6,007 nt of DNA from Parvularcula sp963922235 (lineage in GTDB: Bacteria > Pseudomonadota > Alphaproteobacteria > Caulobacterales > Parvularculaceae). The stretch spans positions 1 to 6,007 of the forward strand of contig CAWUIJ010000153.1 in NCBI GenBank assembly GCA_963922235.1, given 5' to 3'. Under the pieces are notes generated by a model, which had not been told where the DNA came from, did no database searches, and was given only the letters and a program-made list of their open reading frames with translations. Positions within the stretch are counted from its first letter, which is position 1, and each line of letters opens with the position of its first letter. Positions 1 through 4,956 of the stretch are shown piece after piece. Both the position numbers and the translations under genes were made by a program.

Positions 1-39
1 TGCAGTGCAAGAGGGTGGATCCTCAGCCCTCCATCAAAA

Positions 40-55
40 TCCCTAAAAGCACGAC
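40..55 (+). repeat. Dispersed 16-bp motif, copy 1
   Basis: TCCCTAAAAGCACGAC, identical over all 16 bases to the copy at 3650-3665 in the putative origin, about 3.6 kb away. It lies 75 bp upstream of the winged-helix gene's chosen start, so it could be an operator for that gene or an outlying iteron. The role is inference; the identity is direct observation. Confidence 0.7.
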
Positions 56-119
56 CACACATTCTGCGTCATTTGAACAACCCGCCAACAACCCTTGGCA
101 GAGGAACCGTTTCATCGGA

Positions 120-125
120 TAAAGG
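120..125 (+). promoter_or_regulatory. Ribosome binding site deciding the start at 131
   Basis: TAAAGG ends five bases before the ATG at 131. The alternative in-frame TTG at 95 has no purine-rich Shine-Dalgarno-like stretch before it, so the ATG is preferred. Confidence 0.55.
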
Positions 126-130
126 TTCCG

Positions 131-1015
131 ATGAATGTGTCGAACGCCGATAAGTGGATCGAAGCTGGCCTCGCGCTGGGCCGCCTATCCGAAGCCGTGC
201 GACGCTCAAAGCTAGGCCGTCTCTGGCTCCACCACGAAACAGCCCTCCTTGTCTCACGCCTTTTTAGCCGAGGAGCGCAGCCCATGGCGCCAGAAGATCT
301 CCTCGCGCTGACAGCTCAAGTGGGTGGCGGAGTCCTGAGTGTTGAAGAAGCAGCGGCCCGTAGGTTTTGGTCGGATGCATTGTCCGTTTGGTCTCGCAAG
401 TCACTTCATTTGGACATCACCGATAAGCTCAGCGATTCGATCGAAACGATCTCTGAACTCCGAACGGGCGGAATGTCGGCCGGAGAGCTGGCCACCGAAG
501 CACCCATGCATATGGCTGGCGCGCTCGGCGTGATCTTACCAAGTGTTAGCCTAGCTCTGCCGCCAGAAGGCGTTCCGCTCATTGAAACCTATCCAAAGGC
601 GTTAGCGTCCCATGCGAAAGAGGGATTGGGTCGGCTGGAGAACCTCGAGCGCGATTTCTCGCGGTGGCAATCGCTTCTTCCGGAAGCACGCTCCGATAGC
701 CGTTTGGAAGACGCTCTCGTGCTTTTAGGGACAGTTCACGCCCTCACACCGCGCTATGTGGGAGACAGTTTGGGTCTCACGCGGCAAGCGTCTGCCCGTA
801 TTCTCAGGCGGCTTTCCGATCTTGGTGTGGTCCGTAAAGCCACGAAACGGCAGCGATGGCTGGTCTATTTGGCTGAAAATGCGGCGCCTGCAGGGATTGT
901 CCCCGAAACCACGAGAAGCAGCGCGGCACCAGCCATCGACACCGCACGCGTCGATGAGGTGTTGGAAGAGGCCTATGCAGCGCTCGATCGCGCTGCGCGG
1001 CAAGACCCAGTTTAG
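131..1015 (+). CDS. Unrecognised protein with C-terminal winged-helix DNA-binding domain
   Basis: A 294-residue protein that I cannot assign to a named family. The N-terminal two thirds look alpha-helical, with stretches such as WIEAGLALGRLSEAVRR near the start, and have no catalytic signature I recognise. Residues about 205-246 (ALTPRYVGDSLGLTRQASARILRRLSDLGVVRKATKRQRWLVY, in parts) have the helix-turn-helix plus wing layout of MarR-like regulators: a helix, the turn around SLGLTRQAS, a recognition helix and a basic wing. A short acidic and helical tail follows. The gene converges on parB and the two overlap by 4 bp at their stops. Three copies of the dispersed 16-bp motif fall within its 3' half and one lies upstream. 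It could be a plasmid regulator, a copy-control factor or an accessory partition protein; none of these is shown. The ATG at 131 is preferred over TTG at 95 because only the ATG has a ribosome binding site. Confidence 0.75.
   Translation: MNVSNADKWIEAGLALGRLSEAVRRSKLGRLWLHHETALLVSRLFSRGAQPMAPEDLLALTAQVGGGVLSVEEAAARRFWSDALSVWSRKSLHLDITDKLSDSIETISELRTGGMSAGELATEAPMHMAGALGVILPSVSLALPPEGVPLIETYPKALASHAKEGLGRLENLERDFSRWQSLLPEARSDSRLEDALVLLGTVHALTPRYVGDSLGLTRQASARILRRLSDLGVVRKATKRQRWLVYLAENAAPAGIVPETTRSSAAPAIDTARVDEVLEEAYAALDRAARQDPV
716..731 (-). repeat. Dispersed 16-bp motif, copy 2 (inside the winged-helix gene)
   Basis: Plus-strand CTCGTGCTTTTAGGGA. Read on the minus strand it matches the consensus at all 16 positions and differs from copies 1 and 3650-3665 only in the last base. 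It lies within codons for LVLLG just before the winged-helix domain. A full match inside coding sequence is unexpected by chance. Confidence 0.65.
831..846 (+). repeat. Dispersed 16-bp motif, copy 3 (diverged)
   Basis: TCCGTAAAGCCACGAA, 13 of 16 consensus positions, keeping the CACGA core. It falls in codons for the basic wing (VRKATK) of the winged-helix protein, so the coding constraint may explain part of the match. Confidence 0.4.
900..915 (+). repeat. Dispersed 16-bp motif, copy 4 (inside the winged-helix gene)
   Basis: TCCCCGAAACCACGAG, 15 of 16 consensus positions. It differs by one base from the copy at 3741-3756 in the repA leader. It encodes part of the poorly structured tail of the protein (PETTR), where amino acid constraint is probably weak. 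Confidence 0.6.
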
Positions 1016-1974
1016 TCGAGGAGTTCCTCAAGCGCTGCCAAAACGGCCTCACGGTCCTTAAGACGCGCGCGAGGGATGGTTAGCACAAGATTGCGGGGTT
1101 TCCGTTCGCCCTGGGCCAGAAGACGGCCTTTGTCGTCGTGAATCCGGCGAACATCCCGCTCAGGGCTGGCTTTTGCGGCACCTTTAAGAGCCTGCAGGGT
1201 CGCTGAAGCCGTCAAAGAATCCCCGTTTGCACGAGCCTCAGCAAGAGAACGCGCTTTGGCAAGAACCAGACCCGACGCTTCACCGGAGAGAAGAGGCGAC
1301 AGCTCAGCCGCATGGCGGATCCCAATGTCACGGACATCGCCATAAGCACCCAGAATATCCTGCGGCAGTTCGCCAATACGGAGATAACGGCTGAGCCAGG
1401 TCCGGTCGACACCAATCCGTTCGGCCATCAAGGCCTTGTTGCCGTCGTAATAGGCATCAAGCGCCCGGCCATAGTCGCGAGAACGCTCAAAGTCTGAGAT
1501 ATCCTCGCGTTCACGGTTCTCGAGATCGGCGAGGCGGAAAGCCTCTTCGTCCGTGATGTCACGAATATCGACCAAATAAAGAATATCTTGGCGATGCTCG
1601 ACCTCACGGAGATGGCTGACCGCAAAATGACGGCGGGCGCCACAAATCACCTCGTAAGCATGGGGTTCGTCCTTAAGGGGACGCACAATGGCCGGCATTT
1701 CCTGGCGACCAACAGCTTTGATCGACTTGATCAGGTCTGAACAGCTGTCCGGTGTGAGGAGATTATAGAGCCGGTTGTGCTTATCCCACATCTTGCATTC
1801 GTTGGGATCCACCAGCCGGAGCTTACCATTGCGGAGGCGGCCATCGGCAGCGTCCGAGAGAAGAGCGCCTCGCTCAGCGGTGTATTCACGCTTGGGCTGG
1901 TCGCTCGCTTCGGTACTACTTTCCGCTCTAGCAGTGATGGCATCTGCTAGGATTCTCGCGCGTTTCCGGGCCAT
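1012..1974 (-). CDS. parB: ParB/RepB/Spo0J-family plasmid partition protein
   Basis: A 320-residue centromere-binding protein that would load on parS and work with ParA to segregate the plasmid. Visible in order: a basic N-terminus (residues 2-7, ARKRAR); the ParB nuclease-like N-terminal domain at about 50-160, with the box II arginine patch GARRHFA at 112-118 and the ENRERED segment at 152-158 (box III-like); then a central helix-turn-helix at about 180-201 (KALMAERIGVDRTWLSRYLRI). A C-terminal dimerisation domain is expected in the last 60 or so residues. The arginine patch reads GARR rather than the commonest GERR; the two arginines that matter for CTP/DNA contacts in the family are present. 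The gene lies 73 bp after parA in the same direction, so the two are probably one operon. The ATG start has a strong GAGGAG site seven bases upstream. It holds one or two copies of the dispersed 16-bp motif. Confidence 0.9.
   Translation of the reverse strand: MARKRARILADAITARAESSTEASDQPKREYTAERGALLSDAADGRLRNGKLRLVDPNECKMWDKHNRLYNLLTPDSCSDLIKSIKAVGRQEMPAIVRPLKDEPHAYEVICGARRHFAVSHLREVEHRQDILYLVDIRDITDEEAFRLADLENREREDISDFERSRDYGRALDAYYDGNKALMAERIGVDRTWLSRYLRIGELPQDILGAYGDVRDIGIRHAAELSPLLSGEASGLVLAKARSLAEARANGDSLTASATLQALKGAAKASPERDVRRIHDDKGRLLAQGERKPRNLVLTIPRARLKDREAVLAALEELLD
1220..1235 (+). repeat. Dispersed 16-bp motif, copy 5 (inside parB)
   Basis: TCCCCGTTTGCACGAG, 13 of 16 consensus positions and 13 of 16 in common with the copy at 3761-3776. 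It lies in codons for the ParB linker ARANGDS. The two outer blocks (TCCCCG and GCACGAG) are intact; only the central three bases deviate. Confidence 0.45.
1550..1565 (+). repeat. Possible diverged 16-bp motif inside parB
   Basis: TCCGTGATGTCACGAA scores only 12 of 16 against the consensus but shares 14 of 16 bases with the copy at 3384-3399 in the tandem array. This suggests a second sub-type (CCGTGATGNCACGAA). Coding constraint (TDEE region) is an alternative explanation. Confidence 0.25.
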
Positions 1975-1981
1975 ACCTCAG

Positions 1982-1987
1982 CTCCTC
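1982..1987 (-). promoter_or_regulatory. Ribosome binding site of parB
   Basis: GAGGAG on the minus strand, seven bases before the parB ATG. It is strong, so parB translation does not need to depend on coupling to parA. Confidence 0.7.
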
Positions 1988-1995
1988 ATGGTGTG

Positions 1996-2013
1996 CCGTG
2001 CACATGTGCACGG
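1996..2013. promoter_or_regulatory. 18-bp perfect palindrome, parS or operator candidate (site 1)
   Basis: CCGTGCACATGTGCACGG is a perfect 18-bp palindrome between parA and parB, nine bases upstream of the parB ribosome binding site. Its inner 16 bases recur exactly at 2031-2046. Paired palindromes inside a parAB operon are typical of ParB-binding centromere sites or of operators for an autoregulator. It does not match the chromosomal parS consensus (TGTTTCACGTGAAACA type), which is normal for plasmid ParB proteins. The role is inference from position and symmetry. Confidence 0.7.
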
Positions 2014-2030
2014 TGGGTGGAAAGGGGCAG

Positions 2031-2046
2031 CGTGCACATGTGCACG
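2031..2046. promoter_or_regulatory. 16-bp perfect palindrome, parS or operator candidate (site 2)
   Basis: CGTGCACATGTGCACG is the second copy, with its centre 34 bp from that of site 1. It ends one base before the parA stop codon (2048-2050 on the minus strand). The 17-bp spacer between the two copies is purine-rich on the plus strand. Confidence 0.7.
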
Positions 2047-2047
2047 G

Positions 2048-3238
2048 TCACGCGATTCCCTCCTGGCGCAACTTTGCACGGTGGCTCGGCCAGGTCTGAC
2101 GGACCTTCACTTCAAGATCACCCATGACCGCGAGCAAGTTGTTCCGGCAACGACGCGCCGTTCGCGACTGACCGCCCGACATTTCAAAGACCGTGCGCAT
2201 TTCAACCGAAGCCGTATCGAATTCTGCTGAATCAAGCAGTGCAGTGGGCAAGATCGACCCGGAGAACGCGCGTCCCATCACGTCCCGCATCACCTCATGC
2301 GCGCCCTTCTGCTCCACCACTTTCGTGGCCAGAAGAGTCACAAAGCTATATTCTACGGGGGTTTGAGTCTGAGCGTTCAATGCTTCAACCACCTCTTCCA
2401 GCATCGCGAGATAAGCTGCTGTTGACGCAAAATCGATCGATGATGGCGGTGTCGGAATGAGGATCGCAGACGCTGCCTGAAGCACGCTGAGAGAAATCAT
2501 CCCCAGCGCAGGAGGCGGATCAATGATCACAATGTCATAGGACTTGGCCGCCTCATGAAGACCAGTCTTCAGTCGCGACAGGCGGGCCACATCACCCTTC
2601 ACCTGCTGCGAAAGAATGTACTCCGCCGAATAAAGCCCAAGATTGGCAGGAATAAGGTCCAGGCCATCCCAACTGGTGGGACGCACAGCATACCCAATCC
2701 CGTCAGATCGATCAGCGATCAGATAAGGCAGAAGCGTCGTCTCTGTCTCGATATCGACGTCAGGATTGAAACCGAAAAGCGTGGTGGTCGACGCCTGGCT
2801 ATCCGTATCCACGATGAGCACACGGTAGCCACGCTCAGCAAAATACTGGGCAGCGTGAGCCGAGATCGTGCTTTTCCCGACGCCGCCTTTAAAATTCTGA
2901 ACGGCAAGAATCACCGGCGGATCGCCCGGATCGCGGAACGGTCTCGTGCCGAAGTGGTCGCGCATCCGGTTCACATCCGCCAGCGCGTAGCCCGCTCGCT
3001 GGCCCGACGCCCTGAGTGTCGGCTGAGGAAGGTCACCCGCGGCCTCGGCCCGACGGACCGCATCCACTGAACGGCCCGCGAGCTGAGCCGCTTCGGTCAA
3101 ACGATAGCGGCGCGGGCCGCCCTCTTTCACCCGGTCCTCAGCAATATCGCGCATCGATCCCAGGATCCCGTCGGCCGTCGTGACCAACTGGCTGATGCTC
3201 TGGAGTGTTGCGGCGCTGCGCTCCGTATTCTCGCTCAC
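2048..3238 (-). CDS. parA: ParA-family partition ATPase (type Ia, with N-terminal HTH)
   Basis: A 396-residue Walker-type ATPase that moves plasmid copies apart with ParB and, in type Ia systems, also represses its own operon. Residues about 44-73 (RYRLTEAAQLAGRSVDAVRR onwards) form a MerR-like helix-turn-helix, the mark of P1/F-type ParA. The deviant Walker A box is KGGVGKST at 117-124, with the signature lysine at 117. The A' box is VLIVDTDSQA at 140-149, and Walker B is DIVIIDPPPALG at 235-246. The length is typical of type Ia ParA (about 380-400). The start is GTG at 3238, chosen because AGAGGA lies six bases upstream. It is divergent from repA across a 605-bp gap and is followed by parB. 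Autoregulation through the hairpin/operator at 3257-3295 is plausible but not shown. Confidence 0.93.
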   Translation of the reverse strand: MSENTERSAATLQSISQLVTTADGILGSMRDIAEDRVKEGGPRRYRLTEAAQLAGRSVDAVRRAEAAGDLPQPTLRASGQRAGYALADVNRMRDHFGTRPFRDPGDPPVILAVQNFKGGVGKSTISAHAAQYFAERGYRVLIVDTDSQASTTTLFGFNPDVDIETETTLLPYLIADRSDGIGYAVRPTSWDGLDLIPANLGLYSAEYILSQQVKGDVARLSRLKTGLHEAAKSYDIVIIDPPPALGMISLSVLQAASAILIPTPPSSIDFASTAAYLAMLEEVVEALNAQTQTPVEYSFVTLLATKVVEQKGAHEVMRDVMGRAFSGSILPTALLDSAEFDTASVEMRTVFEMSGGQSRTARRCRNNLLAVMGDLEVKVRQTWPSHRAKLRQEGIA

Positions 3239-3244
3239 TCGGGG

Positions 3245-3250
3245 TCCTCT
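3245..3250 (-). promoter_or_regulatory. Ribosome binding site of parA (supports a GTG start)
   Basis: AGAGGA on the minus strand, six bases before the GTG at 3236-3238. It decides the start, since no ATG is nearby in frame. Confidence 0.65.
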
Positions 3251-3256
3251 CGCGAA

Positions 3257-3295
3257 TGCTGCGGTTTTGTGGGCTCATGCCTAAAATCCGCAGCA
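3257..3295 (-). promoter_or_regulatory. Long hairpin/inverted repeat in the parA leader
   Basis: Arms TGCTGCGG (3257-3264) and CCGCAGCA (3288-3295) pair perfectly. Inside them TTTT (3265-3268) pairs with AAAA (3283-3286) past one bulged T. Then GGC (3272-3274) pairs with GCC (3279-3281) around a TCAT tetraloop. The stem lies 18 bp upstream of the parA GTG. It could be the ParA (or RepA) operator, or an RNA stem near the parA ribosome binding site. No T-tract follows it on either strand, so it is not a standard terminator. Confidence 0.6.
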
Positions 3296-3328
3296 AGCAC
3301 AAGAGCGGCGATTCGGCCGCCGATGCCA

Positions 3329-3344
3329 TTCGTGGGATCAGGGC
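3329..3344 (-). repeat. Diverged 16-bp motif at the left edge of the iteron array
   Basis: Plus-strand TTCGTGGGATCAGGGC, 12 of 16 consensus positions in minus orientation. It starts 33 bp before the next copy, about three helical turns, and has the same orientation as the tandem copies that follow. Confidence 0.4.
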
Positions 3345-3361
3345 CTGTGGAAGACGGTGCC

Positions 3362-3444
3362 CTCGTGCGTTCGGGGACAGCTGTTCGTGTCATCACGGCA
3401 CCCGATCTCGTGCTTTGAGGGACGAAGATTCGTGTTTTCACATC
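3362..3444 (-). repeat. Tandem iteron-like array of four motif copies
   Basis: Four copies in the same (minus) orientation start at 3362, 3384, 3407 and 3429, a spacing of 22, 23 and 22 bp. The first (CTCGTGCGTTCGGGGA) scores 15 of 16 and the third (CTCGTGCTTTGAGGGA) 16 of 16. The second and fourth are weaker (11 of 16 each) but both keep TTCGTG in register. A spacing near two helical turns places all copies on one face of the helix, as in initiator-binding iterons. RepA is the likely binder. Confidence 0.7.
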
Positions 3445-3452
3445 CTCGAAAG

Positions 3453-3560
3453 CGCGTATTTCTTCTTTCTTTCCGACACTTACGCCTCCGTTAAACCCCT
3501 AACCACAAATAACCTCACTAATCGGCTGACGCCGGGGTTTTTGGGTCTTTGGGTTTTTTT
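3453..3560. other. Pyrimidine/T-rich tract, candidate DNA-unwinding element
   Basis: This central stretch has no motif copies and is visibly richer in A/T than its surroundings. It holds a pyrimidine run at about 3457-3474 and GGG-separated T-runs at 3534-3558. Its position between two motif clusters fits an origin melting region. A 7-bp inverted repeat AAACCCC (3493-3499) / GGGGTTT (3534-3540) spans part of it. Confidence 0.4.
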
Positions 3561-3617
3561 CTGCGGCATACGACCGATCGCGATTCGGTGGCATGAGTCC
3601 GAATCACAGGCTGTGGA

Positions 3618-3665
3618 TTCGTGCTTTGGAGGACAAAACAGCTTTTTCGTCCCTAAAAGCACGAC
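3618..3665. repeat. Inverted pair of 16-bp motifs with extended stem
   Basis: A minus-oriented copy (3618-3633, TTCGTGCTTTGGAGGA, 15 of 16) faces a plus-oriented copy (3650-3665, TCCCTAAAAGCACGAC, 15 of 16). Together they give a 9-bp perfect outer stem (3619-3627 with 3656-3664), a symmetric 3-base internal loop and a 4-bp inner stem GGAC/GTCC (3631-3634 with 3649-3652). The right copy is identical to the one at 40-55. The left copy overlaps a TGTGGATTC (3612-3620) that resembles a DnaA box at 7 of 9 positions. Confidence 0.65.
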
Positions 3666-3740
3666 TCTGTCGCAGCTCACGCGGAGTCGCCCACAAAACA
3701 GGGGTTTGCGGGAGCTCTGACAGGACTGTGGGCATCAATC

Positions 3741-3776
3741 CTCGTGGTTTCAGGGATAAATCCCCGTAGGCACGAA
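3741..3776. repeat. Head-to-head pair of 16-bp motifs in the repA leader
   Basis: A minus copy CTCGTGGTTTCAGGGA (3741-3756, 15 of 16) and a plus copy TCCCCGTAGGCACGAA (3761-3776, 14 of 16) are separated by only TAAA, making an imperfect palindrome with GGGA-TAAA-TCCC at its centre. It lies 67 bp upstream of the repA start. Inverted iteron pairs before an initiator gene usually serve as the autorepression operator bound by initiator dimers, which is the suggested role here. Confidence 0.65.
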
Positions 3777-3833
3777 CCCGAATCGTGGACTCTTCCGCTT
3801 CACGTCCTCCCACTTGGCGGCGGACAGCGTCTC

Positions 3834-3837
3834 GGAG
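3834..3837 (+). promoter_or_regulatory. Ribosome binding site of repA (decides the start)
   Basis: GGAG lies six bases before the ATG at 3844. The upstream in-frame TTG at 3814 has a pyrimidine-rich run before it and no such site, so the ATG is chosen. Confidence 0.6.
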
Positions 3838-3843
3838 TGTTTG

Positions 3844-4956
3844 ATGTCGGCCCAACTTAGCCTTGTTGATCTCGATAGCCCTCTTCACGGCCAGGTGAAG
3901 GGTGAGCGGTCGGTCATGGCCTTTCCGTTCTTTGCCCTTTCCAAAGGACGGCGGATGCAGCCGATCACTTATTCGGATGACTATGTGTCGATCGAAGTTC
4001 GCGCCTCGCAAACGGGTGTGGCAACGATCTACGACAAAGAGATCCTTCTCTACATCGCTAGCTTGCTCGTTTCGCAAATGAAACGACAAGAAACACCGAG
4101 CCAAGAGTATTCTTTCACAGCCCATGACTTCCTCCGCGTCATCGGTGGCAACCGGTCGGCGCGTTCCTACCAGCGGATCAACGGAGCGCTCGAGCGTCTT
4201 CAAGGCACCCAGATCAAAACCAACATCGAAGCTGGCGGCGAAGGTGAAGACGGCTTCTTCTCCTGGGTTTCCGAAGCGAAGATGAGCTACACCAAGACAG
4301 CTGATGGGAAGAAGCGGCTCTCCCGCGTGAAGGTCCGCCTTTGCGATTGGCTTTATCGGGCGATCATCAAGGATCAGAAGATCCTCACTTACGACAGCAA
4401 TTACTTCCAGCTCTCCCCAATCGAGCGGCGGCTCTATGAAATTGCTAGGGTGCACTGCGGACAGCAGCGCTTCTTCCACATTGGCCTTGGCAAGCTTCAA
4501 ACGAAGGTGGGCTCCGAAGACCGGCCCGCAAAGTTCAAAGCAGCGCTGCGGGAAATCGAGGGCCGACAGCCCATTCCGGAATATGATCTCACGGTGGTCG
4601 ATGACCCCCATTCTGATGGCGCGCGTTTGATCAAGAGCGGCGGCTTTTCCTCAGCGATCAGCAAGCGCAATCCGATGGTTCTGATCCGTCCGAAGGGTCG
4701 GCCTCGCGCGGCCGATCGCCGGGTGGAGATTGTGGACACACCGCAGATCGAGCAACGCCGGCCGGAACCCCAGGACTTGGCGGTCACGTCCCATGCGCTT
4801 GAACAAGCGGGGCGGCTGTTCCCAGGCTTTGATAAATATGCGGTGCTCGAGGAGTGGAAACGCTGGGCCGCAGACAAGGACGCGCCGCGCCGGCCGGATG
4901 CCGCGTTTCTCGCGTTCTTCACCACCTACGCAAAGAACAATCCTCTCCCAAGCTGA
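3844..4956 (+). CDS. repA: RPA-family plasmid replication initiator protein RepA
   Basis: A 370-residue plasmid initiator that would bind the iterons next to it and start replication. The family (replication initiator protein A, alphaproteobacterial plasmids) is recognised from the SLVDLDSPLHGQ-like opening, the block around residues 22-75 (RSVMAFPFFALSK, then YSDDYVSIEV and DKEILLYIASLLV), the FTAHDFLRVIGGNRSARSYQRINGALERL segment at about 91-119, and LSPIERRLYEIARVHCG at about 190-206. These fit the two winged-helix modules expected for such initiators. A basic, proline-rich linker (about 283-310) leads to a C-terminal segment (about 325-366, FDKYAVLEEWKRWAAD and FLAFFTTYAKNNP) of unknown role. 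The gene is divergent from parAB and its stop overlaps the next gene by one base (TGATG). It is probably self-regulated through the inverted motif pair at 3741-3776. Confidence 0.9.
   Translation: MSAQLSLVDLDSPLHGQVKGERSVMAFPFFALSKGRRMQPITYSDDYVSIEVRASQTGVATIYDKEILLYIASLLVSQMKRQETPSQEYSFTAHDFLRVIGGNRSARSYQRINGALERLQGTQIKTNIEAGGEGEDGFFSWVSEAKMSYTKTADGKKRLSRVKVRLCDWLYRAIIKDQKILTYDSNYFQLSPIERRLYEIARVHCGQQRFFHIGLGKLQTKVGSEDRPAKFKAALREIEGRQPIPEYDLTVVDDPHSDGARLIKSGGFSSAISKRNPMVLIRPKGRPRAADRRVEIVDTPQIEQRRPEPQDLAVTSHALEQAGRLFPGFDKYAVLEEWKRWAADKDAPRRPDAAFLAFFTTYAKNNPLPS

Larger units (their letters stand above)
1..130. other. Left-edge leader without a recognisable gene
   Basis: I see no gene I can support in this stretch. 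It holds one full copy of the dispersed 16-bp motif (40-55) and ends at the ribosome binding site of the gene starting at 131. A TGA at 74-76 closes the downstream gene's frame, so that gene cannot extend further left than about 77. Whether an upstream gene ends here cannot be told because the window is cut at base 1. Confidence 0.5.
3239..3843. other. Intergenic region between parA and repA, putative replication origin
   Basis: About 600 bp without a supportable gene lie between two divergent plasmid genes. The layout is a hairpin next to parA; motif copies on the minus strand at 3329, 3362, 3384, 3407 and 3429; a pyrimidine- and T-rich middle (about 3453-3560); motif copies at 3618, 3650, 3741 and 3761; then the repA ribosome binding site. 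Iteron clusters flanking an AT-richer tract next to the initiator gene are the usual form of an iteron origin. This is inference from layout. I could not pick convincing -35/-10 promoters by eye. Confidence 0.65.

Noticed and set aside
11..31. Inverted repeat GAGGG/CCCTC at the left edge
   Set aside because: Five-bp arms with an 11-nt loop and no T-tract; too weak to call a terminator without the upstream sequence.
95..130. TTG start at 95 for the winged-helix gene
   Set aside because: No ribosome binding site precedes it, while the ATG at 131 has one at good spacing.
2865..2880. Match to the 16-bp motif inside parA (12 of 16, minus orientation)
   Set aside because: The bases encode the invariant Walker A residues GKST, so coding constraint explains the AAAAGCACGA part.
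3523..3545. Rho-independent terminator (CGGC-TGAC-GCCG followed by Ts)
   Set aside because: The stem is only 4 bp, GGG separates it from the T-run, and no gene ends there.
3534..3558. G-quadruplex in the GGG/T-run region
   Set aside because: Only three G-tracts are close together, so an intramolecular quadruplex of the normal kind is not supported.
3205..3720. Plus-strand open frame of 171 codons across the parA start and origin
   Set aside because: It runs through the iterons and T-rich tract, has odd composition with FFF-like runs, and has no recognisable domain.
3814..3843. TTG start at 3814 for repA
   Set aside because: It is preceded by a pyrimidine-rich run. The ATG at 3844 has GGAG six bases upstream and gives the family-like N-terminus.
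3604..4611. Minus-strand open frame of 335 codons opposite repA
   Set aside because: It is the shadow of repA, whose protein is recognisable over its whole length. The antisense product resembles no known domain and would run through the origin motifs.
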